Part shown: piece by piece, positions 1 through 8,950 of the stretch
Layout of the letters: each line of letters opens with the position of its first letter
Numbering within the stretch: position 1 is the stretch's first letter
Assembly (NCBI RefSeq): GCF_001625325.1
Contig: NZ_JRQQ01000007.1
Span: forward strand, 62,001 to 126,000
Length of the DNA: 64,000 nt
Origin: Croceicoccus estronivorus
Lineage (GTDB): Bacteria > Pseudomonadota > Alphaproteobacteria > Sphingomonadales > Sphingomonadaceae
Direction of reading: 5' to 3'
Notes under the pieces: generated by a model
Seen by the model: the letters and a program-made list of their open reading frames with translations, nothing else
Databases searched by the model: none
Told to the model about the DNA's origin: nothing
Program-made: the position numbers and the translations under genes

Positions 1-1420
1 CCTTGATATAAAGGCTGGTCGCTGCGGCGACGAAGTTGTGGGTGAGTGGGCCGGTATCGAACGAAGATCGCAGCGCGATCTCACCGGTCTGATTCCTGGA
101 CTCGCTTCCGAACAGGCTGAAGCGGGATGTGAAATCGCCATCCGATGAAGTGAGTGTTCCCAGCGTATAGCGATAGGTCTCGCGGAATGCGAGATAACCG
201 TAGCGCGCAGACAGAGTGGTCTTGGGCAAAATTTCATAGCTGGCGCCCAGAACGGCGCTTGCCGTATGGTTCTTTGTCCGCGTCCACGGCTGGCCATAAT
301 TGAGGGTTGAATCCGGTGCATCGGGAATGTCGAAGCCCCCTGCGGCGGTCAGGTGATGATCCTGTCCTTTGATCGTCTCGGACGAATAGAGCAGGTCGGC
401 GGTGAGCTGCAAAGCGCCGGTCCGGTAGTCGAGTGCCAGGCTCGCTACGTCCGCACGGCGATTGGTATAGTCGAGCGGCAAATCGCCTGCATAATGTGCT
501 GCATTCAAACGGATGCCTATCTGTTGTTCGCTACCGAGCCGCGCCCCCAGATCGACATTACCACCCCATTGTCCGTCGGACATATAGACGGCCGTTGCGT
601 CCAGCGTTCGCTGAGGCTGCGCGCGCTTGGGGACGAGGTTGATCATACCGCCGATATTGCCGTACGGCGCGACGCCGTTGATTAGTGCGTTCGGCCCGCG
701 AAAGATCTCCACCTTGGCGTAGGGCTCAACCGGGATCCTTCGCAATGGCAGCATGCCATACAATCCGTCGAAAGCGACTTCCGAGGCAAACAGCGGAAAT
801 CCGCGCAGCACATATTGCTCGCTCTCGCTGCTGGCGGACAGGTTACTGCGGGCCGAAGGATCCACCGCAATCAGATCGGTCACGGTGCGTGCCTGCAGGG
901 TGTCCATTGATTCCTCGGTGTAGGAGGTCATCGAAAATGGCGTGTCCTGCACCTTTTGCTCGCCGAAAAGCCCGCTTCGGGCATAGGGTGCTGTCAGACC
1001 GATCACCACGATCTCCTGCGGGATGCGCGCCGCAGCCTGCGGACGGTCGTTGAAAGCCAGTGTTCGGCCCGCCTGATCACGCCGGCGGGCGACTGGAGCC
1101 GCCTTACGAACCACAAATCCACCAGCCCCGTCCGGCCGGGCCTCAAGGCCGGTTCCGCTCAGAAGGCGATTGAGCGCCTCCTCGATCGTGTAGGTGCCGC
1201 TTAGCCGTGCGGTCTTTTTGCCCCGGACCAAAGCGCCGTCATAGGAAATTGCCACCCCTGCATTCCGTCCCAGCCGGTTGAGCGCTGACCCAAGGGAGCC
1301 GGCCGGAATGTCATAGGTCCGCTCGGCGGCCGACTGGGCCATCACTGGCGTTGCTATAACCGGTGACAGGCTGATCGCGAGCGCTGCTGCGGCGACTCCG
1401 GCCAATCTTGAACTTCGCAC
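1..1420 (-). CDS. TonB-dependent siderophore receptor with STN signalling domain (partial)
   Basis: Outer-membrane receptor for a ferric siderophore; the C-terminal barrel runs off the window start. I read it from the reverse strand because it is open to the edge. It begins with GTG at 1420, preceded by AAAGGGG about ten bases upstream. The visible 473 residues start with a signal peptide ending near VMAQS, then an STN (secretin/TonB N-terminal) domain at about 33-100, then the plug from about residue 135 (TonB-box-like EIVVIG, then RGFPLFASEVAFDG). The STN domain is the part that contacts a periplasmic FecR in known systems. It lies downstream of the sigma and anti-sigma genes at 2978-1502 on the same strand, so the three form a cell-surface signalling set. 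The plug resembles ferrichrome or hydroxamate receptors (FhuA/FiuA/FoxA), but the ligand is not provable from sequence. Confidence 0.9.
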   Translation of the reverse strand, partial: MRSSRLAGVAAAALAISLSPVIATPVMAQSAAERTYDIPAGSLGSALNRLGRNAGVAISYDGALVRGKKTARLSGTYTIEEALNRLLSGTGLEARPDGAGGFVVRKAAPVARRRDQAGRTLAFNDRPQAAARIPQEIVVIGLTAPYARSGLFGEQKVQDTPFSMTSYTEESMDTLQARTVTDLIAVDPSARSNLSASSESEQYVLRGFPLFASEVAFDGLYGMLPLRRIPVEPYAKVEIFRGPNALINGVAPYGNIGGMINLVPKRAQPQRTLDATAVYMSDGQWGGNVDLGARLGSEQQIGIRLNAAHYAGDLPLDYTNRRADVASLALDYRTGALQLTADLLYSSETIKGQDHHLTAAGGFDIPDAPDSTLNYGQPWTRTKNHTASAVLGASYEILPKTTLSARYGYLAFRETYRYTLGTLTSSDGDFTSRFSLFGSESRNQTGEIALRSSFDTGPLTHNFVAAATSLYIK

Positions 1421-1501
1421 TGTCTAAACCCCTTTGTTGAGAACGTTTCATGAAGGGGACGGGTGAGATCGCCATCGGGACAGAGGCCCGCGAAAATAAA
1501 T

Positions 1502-2503
1502 TCAGCGCCGCCGCATGACAGGAGCGGCAGGATCGCTTTCGTCCAGTACGATCGGCAAAAGGCCGGTCAGATTAGCAACGGCCCGGTCCGGATCCCGCAA
1601 CGGGAACACGCCGGAAACCCGCAGGTCGGCCAGTGCACCCCGGTCAAAGGCGATGGGCGTACCGCGCCATTTATTGAGCTCATCAAGCACTTCTGTGAGT
1701 GGCCTGTCTTCTGCAGATAGCCAACCATCCGCCCAGGCACCGACTTCGCCTGGTTCCACATCCGCCAGTCGTTCGACCGTACGAGAAGTCATGCGCACGC
1801 TTTGCCCGGGCAAGAGAGTGAGGCAGGCAGCTCGATCTAGGCGCGGGCAGGTCCGAACCCGGGATACTGCAACGGTCACCACAGTGCCCCCCACATCCTT
1901 GCGCACAGTGTAGGCGGTCCCCAGAGCGGTTGCCGTGCCATCATCGGTTTGCACGACAAACGGATCATTGGGCCGCTTCGTCACACGCGCCAGAACCTCG
2001 CCGCGCAGCAGCGTCACGCTGCGCCGATTGTCGTCGACATCGATATTGACGGCTGTTTGGGTGGAAATATCCAACCGGCTACTATCAGCGAGGTCAATGA
2101 CGCGTGTTTCTCCAACTGATGTCCTCTCGTCCGCGAGGGCCAGTTGTACCGCCGGAAGACGCCAGACCATCCAGCTTGCGCCGAATAGGAGCAGCAGGAG
2201 CACCAGAGGAATGCCAGCGGACCGGGGCGGCCTCAGCAGAAGCCGCCGCAATGCTTCGCGTTCAACGTCTGGCGCATTATCCAGCTTGTCCCGCGTCCCT
2301 GTCAGACGCTCGACCACCAGTGCATGCGCGGGATTGGCAGCGCACCATGTGGCGAAGTCAGCTCGATCCTGTTCGGTCGCGTCATCTGATTCCAGATGCG
2401 CCAGCCATCGCGCAGCTTCGCCGACAACGTCTGCGCCTGGCTCCATCCCCAGATTGTCAGAAGTCAGCGCCAGCCCCATAGGCGGCGGCATAGCAACAGG
2501 CAT
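1502..2503 (-). CDS. FecR-family anti-sigma factor / transmembrane signal transducer
   Basis: Inner-membrane transducer that holds the neighbouring ECF sigma factor and releases or activates it when the receptor signals. About 333 residues. The N-terminal cytoplasmic FecR/DUF4880 domain is at about 27-60 (AARWLAHLESDDATEQDRA). One membrane helix follows at about 95-117 (IPLVLLLLLFGASWMVW). The periplasmic FecR domain has the usual GTAYTVR-like motif, and the C-terminal STN-like fold would meet the receptor. It overlaps the sigma gene by 47 bases if the first ATG is used. In-frame ATGs at 2479 and 2446 are possible; none has a clearly better ribosome site. It lies 81 bases upstream of the receptor gene. 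Family assignment is firm; the exact start is not. Confidence 0.9.
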   Translation of the reverse strand: MPVAMPPPMGLALTSDNLGMEPGADVVGEAARWLAHLESDDATEQDRADFATWCAANPAHALVVERLTGTRDKLDNAPDVEREALRRLLLRPPRSAGIPLVLLLLLFGASWMVWRLPAVQLALADERTSVGETRVIDLADSSRLDISTQTAVNIDVDDNRRSVTLLRGEVLARVTKRPNDPFVVQTDDGTATALGTAYTVRKDVGGTVVTVAVSRVRTCPRLDRAACLTLLPGQSVRMTSRTVERLADVEPGEVGAWADGWLSAEDRPLTEVLDELNKWRGTPIAFDRGALADLRVSGVFPLRDPDRAVANLTGLLPIVLDESDPAAPVMRRR

Positions 2504-2978
2504 ATCCCTTGGCGACGTATTGCTTGATACGACTTTTTGAAACGCCGAGCCGTTCCGCGATCTGGGCGTGTGGCATGCTATCGAGCCGGGCGAGAAGAAA
2601 GGCCCGGCGCGCTCGATCGGAAAGGCTGTCGAGTTCTTTTAGGACACGGCTTAAATCATCGACCGCTGCGGCGATCCGTTCAGGGCTGGGGGGCGCCACC
2701 CCTTCTATCAATGCGGCATGAGCTTCCAGAAATGTCCGCTCAACCTCCGCCCTCCGAACATCATCGATCAAAAGCCTGCGAGCCACGGTCGCAAGATACG
2801 GGCGCACATTACGCGGCATGGCGGTGTTGCGCCTTTCGAGAAGGCGGCAGAAAGTATCCTGCGTCAGGTCAGCCGCCTTCTCGGAACAGCGCGTATAGCG
2901 GCGCAGCCATCCCTGCAGCCAGTCACTGTGGCCGTGATAAAGGCGGCCCACATCATCGATGGTGATGCTTGAGGGCAT
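2457..2978 (-). CDS. ECF (FecI-type) RNA polymerase sigma factor
   Basis: Sigma factor of the extracytoplasmic-function class, 173 residues, the normal length. Region 2 is at about 15-80, with the core-binding helix DLTQDTFCRLLER and the following RPYLATVARRLLIDDVRR. Region 4 is at about 110-165, with the helix-turn-helix HAQIAERLGVSKSRIKQYV. It is first in a minus-strand set of sigma factor, FecR and STN receptor, so it probably directs RNA polymerase to the receptor promoter in response to the imported siderophore. Iron control (Fur) of its own promoter would be usual, but I could not identify a Fur box with confidence. Confidence 0.92.
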   Translation of the reverse strand: MPSSITIDDVGRLYHGHSDWLQGWLRRYTRCSEKAADLTQDTFCRLLERRNTAMPRNVRPYLATVARRLLIDDVRRAEVERTFLEAHAALIEGVAPPSPERIAAAVDDLSRVLKELDSLSDRARRAFLLARLDSMPHAQIAERLGVSKSRIKQYVAKGYACCYAAAYGAGADF

Positions 2979-3652
2979 CGAGACTCCGATTGGGGATCAA
3001 ACTTAACGGAAGGGGCCTGTTAGGCGATTTTATACGCTATTGCAACGCAGTCGCAAAATTGTTCCGGACTTCCTCCGAGAGAGGTTCTCCAGCTCGTGGA
3101 CATGGTGCAGCTGTGCCGAGAAGCTGCTCATAATATGGCGGGTATACCCCTACAGGGGTGCAAGGACACGAAGCACGCTAAACGGCCTCTTGCTCGGCGC
3201 CGATTCCCACTCGTTGCTCGATCTCGGTTTAATAGACATCCGGACAAATGGGGTCGTCGATGTATGCAAGTCGCTCAAAGCAACTGGATGCGCCAACCTA
3301 AAATCACCGATGCTACTGCAACACAAATCACATGCATTCTCAGCAAAAGCGTAAGAGTGGCATCTAACTCATGTCCCTTCACAACCGGCAAGAAATGCAA
3401 CCTCGAAAAGGCTGCGCTTGCTATGAAGATGTCAACTCAGTTGAAGTCGTAGACACCCGAAGGAGGTAGGCCAACCTTCGGCAATTTGGCTGCCACCTTC
3501 GCTGTGCTCAATGGCGTCGATATCGCAACTGGATGGCTCTTATGGCAATTCTGATTGCCTGATATACTTACCTGTCTTACCACGTAATTTCCCGCCGATC
3601 AGAAGATCTGCGCCGACGGAAATGAAACTATGGCCTTCCTGTGAGAAACGAC
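2979..3652. other. Intergenic stretch, no supported gene
   Basis: A 674-base gap between the divergent sigma-factor gene and the periplasmic-protein gene. Several short open frames occur on the plus strand, but none has a recognisable domain, a good ribosome site or coding-like composition. It presumably contains the promoters of both flanking genes. I saw no RNA gene or insertion-sequence end here. Confidence 0.6.
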
Positions 3653-4867
3653 ATGAAAATTCTTTCTGCGATAGCTGCTTTTTTCTTGGTTGGGTTTCCG
3701 CTTTCTGCGTGGGCAGACCAGGCGCCCGTCAACATTGGCGACTGGAAACCGGATGATAGGGCCGTCGATATGGCAAGCTCACTCCAGAAAGGGAATGCTC
3801 TTTACCTTGAAGCCCAGGCGAACCTCGGGGAGAAACCGGCTAATCATCTCATAAATGCAGTCTTCACATTCTCTCTTCCAGACAGTCATGGCGATTATTA
3901 CACTACGAATTACAATTCGAGTAAACCAACAAGCAGGCGGTTGTACCCCAATGATTATTTCCTGAAAGACTGTGAAAATTTACTAAAATACGCAATCAAC
4001 ACGTACTTGAATGCCAATGTTCTGGCGAAAGCCAATGCTCGTCTGAAAAAGCAATCTTCGATAGATCATTTCAGGGCAATTGTTTTTGGTGAGGTATCTG
4101 ATCCAGATGGAACGGATAATTATGATGATTACCTGGGTGGATATAGGCTCGGAGATATATATTATGAAAAATATTTAGTAACTTATGCTCTCGATCGAAG
4201 TGATGGGCGTTGTATTGGCCAGGGAGCTCACTCGGATTATATTCATGCGCCTGGCTTGGGATATACCCGTAACATTATTGTGCAGATTCCGGTTGAGGTC
4301 ATAAACGATGGCTCGTTCGTTCTGCCCAAGCCGCCAGAGGCCCCGACGGCTCACAAGGAATTGAACAGACCGCGCCTGCTGGTTCAACCGGCGGGATCGG
4401 CAAAATCACCGGTCGGTGCGGATGCCCCTCCCAAAGAAACCTTCAAGCCTGCTGCCCGCCCGAAAGCTCCCTCCAACCCATTCGATGCCAAATGCACCAA
4501 GACAAACAAGAGCCAGTCATGTGCAGTATCAGATGGCCTGTCGACCGACCCTGCCAAGAAGCGGGAATATGAGGCTTACGAAAAGGCCACGCGCGAAGCG
4601 GAACGTCGCGATGCGGAGGAAAGGAAGCGCATTGAGGAGGCCAATCTCGCTGCTGAGAGAGAACGGGCCGCCGCTCGCGCTGCCGCTGCTGCGGAAGAGA
4701 AAAGAAAACAGGAAGCGGAAAGGGCAGCTTTCCAGGCAACACTTGCCCGTCAGAAGGCTGATGCAGAACGCGAATTGCGTGAATATCAGGCAAAGATGGA
4801 CAAATGGCGTGCAGATGTGGCTGCTTGCCGCAGCGGTGATGTAACACGCTGTTCAAACGGCCAGTAG
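3653..4867 (+). CDS. Hypothetical secreted protein with charged C-terminal coiled coil
   Basis: About 404 residues; I do not recognise the family. The second in-frame ATG (3653) is preferred because it begins directly with a classical signal peptide (MKILSAIAAFFLVGFPLSAWA, cleavage before DQ). Residues 23-220 look globular and tyrosine-rich; 220-290 are proline/lysine/alanine-rich. About 290-390 is a long Ala/Glu/Arg/Lys helix resembling a TolA-type periplasmic spacer. The tail has a Cys pair (AACRSGDVTRC). The first half is visibly more AT-rich than the coiled-coil half and the flanking genes, hinting at a different origin for the N-terminal module. Monocistronic. A periplasmic or outer-membrane-tethered structural role is inference only. 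Confidence 0.7.
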   Translation: MKILSAIAAFFLVGFPLSAWADQAPVNIGDWKPDDRAVDMASSLQKGNALYLEAQANLGEKPANHLINAVFTFSLPDSHGDYYTTNYNSSKPTSRRLYPNDYFLKDCENLLKYAINTYLNANVLAKANARLKKQSSIDHFRAIVFGEVSDPDGTDNYDDYLGGYRLGDIYYEKYLVTYALDRSDGRCIGQGAHSDYIHAPGLGYTRNIIVQIPVEVINDGSFVLPKPPEAPTAHKELNRPRLLVQPAGSAKSPVGADAPPKETFKPAARPKAPSNPFDAKCTKTNKSQSCAVSDGLSTDPAKKREYEAYEKATREAERRDAEERKRIEEANLAAERERAAARAAAAAEEKRKQEAERAAFQATLARQKADAERELREYQAKMDKWRADVAACRSGDVTRCSNGQ

Positions 4868-4953
4868 AGGGCAGAATACCGGGCTCGCGCAGGCAATCAG
4901 ATTCTGCGCGAGCCCCCAGCCACACCACACCCAAGAATTAGATGGGGCCGCGG

Positions 4954-5121
4954 TTAGGCGGTGTGGGCAAGTTCGAGCCAGCATCTGGCAGTGCCGAGAT
5001 GGACCATGCCGAGGGAGCTGCCCGCCAACTGGTCGTAGCGGGTAGAGATAGTACGGTTGATTTTGAAATGACCGAACATGCGTTCGAGACGCTTACGCTG
5101 CCTGTAATGCGTCCGGCGCGC
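4954..5121 (-). pseudogene. IS5-family transposase remnant (C-terminal fragment)
   Basis: The reverse strand encodes a C-terminal transposase tail containing RQRKRLERMFGHFKINR and then TRYDQLAGSSLGMVHLGTAR. This matches the conserved ending of IS5-family DDE transposases (usual form RNRIERMFG...ATRYDQLA...MV...ARYWL). Only about 55 residues are recognisable. The open frame continues upstream to 5403, but that part does not look like the rest of a transposase. I saw no complete terminal inverted repeats. It is a dead scrap between the periplasmic-protein gene and the XRE regulator, showing past insertion and deletion here. Confidence 0.75.
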
Positions 5122-5331
5122 GTTCGGAAATCGGCCTGGAGCCTGGCATTGTACCCTTGCCCCCAACTTGCTGTGCTGTGGGCTATGGCCCTTCAGGCAC
5201 CACGCGTTTTTGCGGTGCATTAGCCTCCGGCTGAGGCGCGCCTGACGATCGAAACAGATCTCGTGACATTGGCTGCGCCACTGGCAATAAATAAGCCGGT
5301 TACAGCTGACACTAGAAAGAAATAGGGTGGG

Positions 5332-6228
5332 ATGATGCACGAAGAGAAAAGTTTTCCAAACGCGAAGACCCGTCGGCATTCTGAGAAAAATGCGGCCAGG
5401 CAATCAAAAATTTCTCCGAAGTCTTCCGCCGCTCATAATCAGAGCAAGATGTTGAAGGACATTCTGAAGCAGCAAATTCGAGTGCGCGGGATGCGTTATC
5501 AGGATATTGCGGACTACATGGGGGTCAGCGTTATGACCATCAAGCGCTACCTTAATTCCGAACGCGTACCCATCGAAGCACTCGAAGACATCGCCTCGTG
5601 CATCGGGCTTAGTCTCATCGAACTGGCTGAGTTCGCGAAGGTGAGCGATGGCCGCCAGACGCTTGACCTCGAACTGCAGCAGGAGAGCGCGCTGGCTGCT
5701 AGCTATGAGCTCGCCCTGGTTCGCCTGTTGCTCTATAATGGATTGACAGCGGAAGAAATCATCGCCGAATATGGCGTTGACGAAGCCGCGCTCATCAATC
5801 TCCTTACACGGTTGGACCGCCTGAAACTCATCGAGCTGTTGCCGGGGAATCGAGTTCGTATTCGCGGTTCGCGTCATATCGAATGGCGCCCTGGCGGGCC
5901 TATGCGCCGGCAGATTGAGCAGGATATTCGCGAAAATTTCGTGAAGATGGATTTTGCCAACACGGAAAGTTTTTTTGGTTACGAAACCGCAAGGCTTTCC
6001 CGGTCATCTGTGTTGCAGATCGAAGAACACATGCGCCAGCTCGTTCGCACTATGCGCATATTGCAAAAGGTTGATCAGGGCGTACCGAACGAACAAAAGC
6101 AGTGGTACTCGCTCCTCGTCGCGCAACGGGAGACGAACTGGGGTTTCCCGTTGCAGAATGGCGAGTTCCGTGCGCCACGATCACTTGGCCCGAAGGGAGC
6201 TGTCTATCCAGCCAACCGAGGGCTTTGA
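5332..6228 (+). CDS. XRE-type helix-turn-helix transcriptional regulator
   Basis: A 298-residue DNA-binding protein. A basic N-terminal tail (1-40) precedes an XRE/Cro-like helix-turn-helix at about 43-100 (YQDIADYMGVSVMTIKRYL). A second winged-helix-like segment at about 130-175 (GLTAEEIIAEYGVDEAALI) and a conserved ESFFGYETARLS block follow. The overall plan of an XRE head plus a roughly 170-residue partner domain resembles regulators common in sphingomonads. ATG at 5332 or 5335 follows AGGGTGGG. It ends ten bases before the convergent nitroreductase gene, so it is not in that operon; any control of the 6238-8950 operon is only suggested by position. Confidence 0.75.
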   Translation: MMHEEKSFPNAKTRRHSEKNAARQSKISPKSSAAHNQSKMLKDILKQQIRVRGMRYQDIADYMGVSVMTIKRYLNSERVPIEALEDIASCIGLSLIELAEFAKVSDGRQTLDLELQQESALAASYELALVRLLLYNGLTAEEIIAEYGVDEAALINLLTRLDRLKLIELLPGNRVRIRGSRHIEWRPGGPMRRQIEQDIRENFVKMDFANTESFFGYETARLSRSSVLQIEEHMRQLVRTMRILQKVDQGVPNEQKQWYSLLVAQRETNWGFPLQNGEFRAPRSLGPKGAVYPANRGL

Positions 6229-6237
6229 GCGGTGCAT

Positions 6238-6831
6238 TCAGATTAGGCGGTTGAAGTCCGCAAAGTCGGGACGCGGCAGACGTTCAAATATGGTGGAAGG
6301 ATCACCATAGCCCAATGTGCTGATGAAATTGGATTTCACGTTCGGCGAATCCGCGAAAAAAAGCGCGTCTACAGCATCGTTGTCGAAACCGGACATCGGA
6401 CCTGTATCGAGCCCGAGAGCTCGCGCGGCTATGATAAAATAGGCGCCTTGCAGCGACGAATTGCGAATGGCCGAGATCTCGCGCAGCGCATCGTTACCCT
6501 CAAACCAAGAGCGGGCATCCGTGTGCGGAAATAGCCAGGGAAGTTGCTCGTGAAACGCCATGTCCATTCCGATGATCAGCGTAACGGGAGCGTTCAGGAT
6601 CTTAGCGCTATTTGTGTTGCTGGCACATCCTGCCAGTTTTTGCTTTGCCTTGTCGCTTGTACACCACACCATCCGAGCCGGCATCATGTTTGCGCTGGTG
6701 GGGCCATATTTCATAAGGTCCCAGATCGCATGAAGCTGCGTGTTGGTAACAGCTTTGTCGTAGTATCCGTTATAGCTACGCGCGCTCCGGAAAATCCTAT
6801 CCAGCGTCCTGTCGGACAGGGGGTCTGCCAT
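6238..6831 (-). CDS. RutE-like nitroreductase-family protein (malonic semialdehyde reductase type)
   Basis: A flavin-dependent NAD(P)H reductase of the nitroreductase fold, 197 residues, the same length as RutE. Conserved blocks match RutE closely: KYGPTSANMMPARMVW (about 38-53), PHTDARSWFEG, RNSSLQGAYFIIAARALG and LGLDTGPMSGFD, then LGYGDPS. In the Rut pyrimidine pathway this enzyme reduces malonic semialdehyde to 3-hydroxypropionate. Here it is last in a minus-strand operon after a VOC protein and a RutA-like monooxygenase, with no other rut gene. It may instead reduce an aldehyde or flavin produced or needed by the neighbouring monooxygenase. Family call is strong; the substrate is open. 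Confidence 0.88.
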   Translation of the reverse strand: MADPLSDRTLDRIFRSARSYNGYYDKAVTNTQLHAIWDLMKYGPTSANMMPARMVWCTSDKAKQKLAGCASNTNSAKILNAPVTLIIGMDMAFHEQLPWLFPHTDARSWFEGNDALREISAIRNSSLQGAYFIIAARALGLDTGPMSGFDNDAVDALFFADSPNVKSNFISTLGYGDPSTIFERLPRPDFADFNRLI

Positions 6832-6888
6832 GGTGTTATCCAGGCCAATAAGAGGGAAGGGGTAATTTGCTTGCGCCGAGCAGGTGCC

Positions 6889-8019
6889 TCACTGGGCAAT
6901 TTCCACGGGCATGCGTACACCCATCTGTTCGAGAATGGGCAGGACGCGCTCTGCGAAGAAGGGGAGCTCCTTGAGGTAGTCATGAAACCCAAGGAACAGC
7001 GCGTTGACGCCGGCTGCATGCAGATCGGCGATTTGGTTCGCGATCTGCTCAGGTGAACCGACCAGAGCGACGCTGCCTGCGGACATGGCAACGTCGCGTA
7101 AAAACTCTTCCTGTTTTTCTTTCGGCACTGCGTCGACATCTGTACCGGACTGTACCGCGAGGTTTCGCGCCGCGATGAGGTCAGCGTTGTCGCGCAAATG
7201 CTTGAAGAATGCCTGCGCCTCTGCCTCGGTCTCGCGGCAGACGATGATCGAGACGCATACGAGACCTACATCCGGATTGCCTGCATCCTTCGCAACTCTT
7301 CGCAAGTTGCGGCTGTGTTCGCGCAAGTGTTCGTGTCCGTGGAAACTGGCAAATGTGAGGTCGGCGTGTTGCGATGCAAAGCGTACGCCACTCTCCGACA
7401 TTGCGGCACTTACGATAGGCGGGCGGGCCTGTATTGGCTTGGGGTCGCTGATACAGTCCTTGAGTTGGAAAAACCTGCCCTCGTGGTCGAATGGTTTGTT
7501 CTCCGTCCATAAGCGCTGAACGACTTCGAGCCATTCGGCACCATAGACATAGCGGTCTTCGGCTGCATGCGGAGCGAGGCCGAACATCCCCATTTCCGCC
7601 TTGTACCAACCCATGACCATATTGATGCCGCCGCGGCCGCGCGAAACGTGGTCAATGGTGGCAATAGCTTTTGCCGCAAGCACTGGGTGGACAACTGGCA
7701 AGTGCAGGGTGACGATGGTCATGACCCGGCGCGTTACCGCAGCGACGGCCGCCATGTACGTCAATGTTTCGTATGTCTCAGCGGCGTAGTTACTCACTCC
7801 ACCAAATCCGCGCCAACGCGAGAGCGGCATGAACAATTCAAAGCCGATGCCATCGGCCAGTTCTGCGATTGCTAGACTGTGGTCCCACGACAATTCATAG
7901 GAGCTAGGCACGGTGTTGATGCCCACCGATGCAGACCCGTTGGTGGCGAAGATGCCCAGCATCATCGGTTGCTTGCGGTAGTGGGCAAACCTGTTTGTCC
8001 CGGGAGTTGGCTGTTGCAT
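6889..8019 (-). CDS. LLM-class flavin-dependent monooxygenase, RutA-like
   Basis: A 376-residue luciferase-like monooxygenase that would use reduced FMN and oxygen. The fold is seen in LAIAELADGIGFELFMP, RWRGFGG, TIDHVSRGRGGINMVMGW, PPIVSAAMSESGVRFA and the C-terminal ALVGSPEQIANQIADL. The GRGGINMVMGW and SESG blocks are closest to RutA and related enzymes that cleave amide, ester, C-S or C-Cl bonds through a flavin peroxide. It lies 49 bases after the VOC gene and 57 before the RutE-like gene, so one transcript is likely. No RutF-type flavin reductase gene was seen in the window; the nitroreductase is the only nearby flavin-reducing candidate. Substrate unknown. Confidence 0.88.
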   Translation of the reverse strand: MQQPTPGTNRFAHYRKQPMMLGIFATNGSASVGINTVPSSYELSWDHSLAIAELADGIGFELFMPLSRWRGFGGVSNYAAETYETLTYMAAVAAVTRRVMTIVTLHLPVVHPVLAAKAIATIDHVSRGRGGINMVMGWYKAEMGMFGLAPHAAEDRYVYGAEWLEVVQRLWTENKPFDHEGRFFQLKDCISDPKPIQARPPIVSAAMSESGVRFASQHADLTFASFHGHEHLREHSRNLRRVAKDAGNPDVGLVCVSIIVCRETEAEAQAFFKHLRDNADLIAARNLAVQSGTDVDAVPKEKQEEFLRDVAMSAGSVALVGSPEQIANQIADLHAAGVNALFLGFHDYLKELPFFAERVLPILEQMGVRMPVEIAQ

Positions 8020-8068
8020 GCTCTGTAGTCCCTTGTCAGCGCGGTAACATGCTGTGGATCGGCTCTGG

Positions 8069-8950
8069 CTATTGTGAATCCGTCACATAACGAAGATCGG
8101 TGCCGTGAATATCCGAGAGGATTGGCTGGTCTCCCGCGGGTAATTCGATGCCCCGTGCTGCCAAAACTGCACGCATGGCATCGATGTCGGTTACCAGCAG
8201 ATCCATGCGAAAAACGCCCTCTCCATGTTTGTCGAGGAAGCCGGTAATGCGGCCTGCAAGCCCCCCGCTCGCGACCCCATCGTCGACCGAGAAAAACCCG
8301 ATTTCATGCAACCCTTTTCTGTTGCCCGGCGCATGGAAGTGATAGGAACGGACACCCAACTCCGCAGTGCGAGGGGTGGTGTTGATAGGCTCTGTACCCA
8401 ACACGGCGCGAAACGTATCGAGCGCTGCGTCCATGTCGGATACAGCGAAATCCAGGCCGCTGATGCCCTTGAAAATCCCGCCTTGCGTCTCGTCCCCGAA
8501 ATCAGACGAGCCATCCTTGGTGAACATCATTTCGCGAGCAATCTTGTCCCCACCGGGAATATGCCGGGCGATGAAGATCTCCACGCCATGCAGCACCCCC
8601 AGCGTATTGCTTTCGCCCACGGCATAGCGTTGGGGTTCGGGGTGTACAAAGCTCAGCCCACGCGCAGAAATCTCGGCCATTGTGCGGTCCATATCGTCGC
8701 ACATGATCCCAATCAGGAACAGGCGATCATGCGCCACACGAATGGAATCGCCACCTTCTTGAAACAAGCCGAGCGCATGCATCATCTCCCCGTTTCCAGG
8801 TAGCTGGTAGTACATAGCAGTGATTGCCTGACCAGGAGTCATGTCTGGATGAATCCATAGTGGTTCACTACCAAAAATCTTGTCGAGTCGATCCTTGGAG
8901 TCTTCGAGAGACTTCAATACGTAATCAATCACGTAAATATTTGTGAGCAT
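8069..8950 (-). CDS. Two-domain VOC (glyoxalase/dioxygenase superfamily) protein
   Basis: A 293-residue protein with two vicinal-oxygen-chelate modules: about 1-140 (YVIDYVLKSLEDSKDRLDKIFG) and 150-290 (GISGLDFAVSDMDAALDTFRAVLG). A good ribosome site (AGGAAAG) precedes ATG 8950. It leads the minus-strand operon with the RutA-like and RutE-like genes. The usual metal-binding His at the start of each module is replaced (DYV and LDF), and the C-terminal Glu strand reads LRYVTD. The classical metal site therefore looks incomplete, although GLHEIGFF supplies one His-Glu pair. It may be a binding protein or isomerase-like enzyme rather than an extradiol dioxygenase. Confidence 0.82.
   Translation of the reverse strand: MLTNIYVIDYVLKSLEDSKDRLDKIFGSEPLWIHPDMTPGQAITAMYYQLPGNGEMMHALGLFQEGGDSIRVAHDRLFLIGIMCDDMDRTMAEISARGLSFVHPEPQRYAVGESNTLGVLHGVEIFIARHIPGGDKIAREMMFTKDGSSDFGDETQGGIFKGISGLDFAVSDMDAALDTFRAVLGTEPINTTPRTAELGVRSYHFHAPGNRKGLHEIGFFSVDDGVASGGLAGRITGFLDKHGEGVFRMDLLVTDIDAMRAVLAARGIELPAGDQPILSDIHGTDLRYVTDSQ

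Noticed and set aside
3040-3640. Short plus-strand frames in the gap after the sigma gene
   Set aside because: No ribosome site, homology or coding-like composition.
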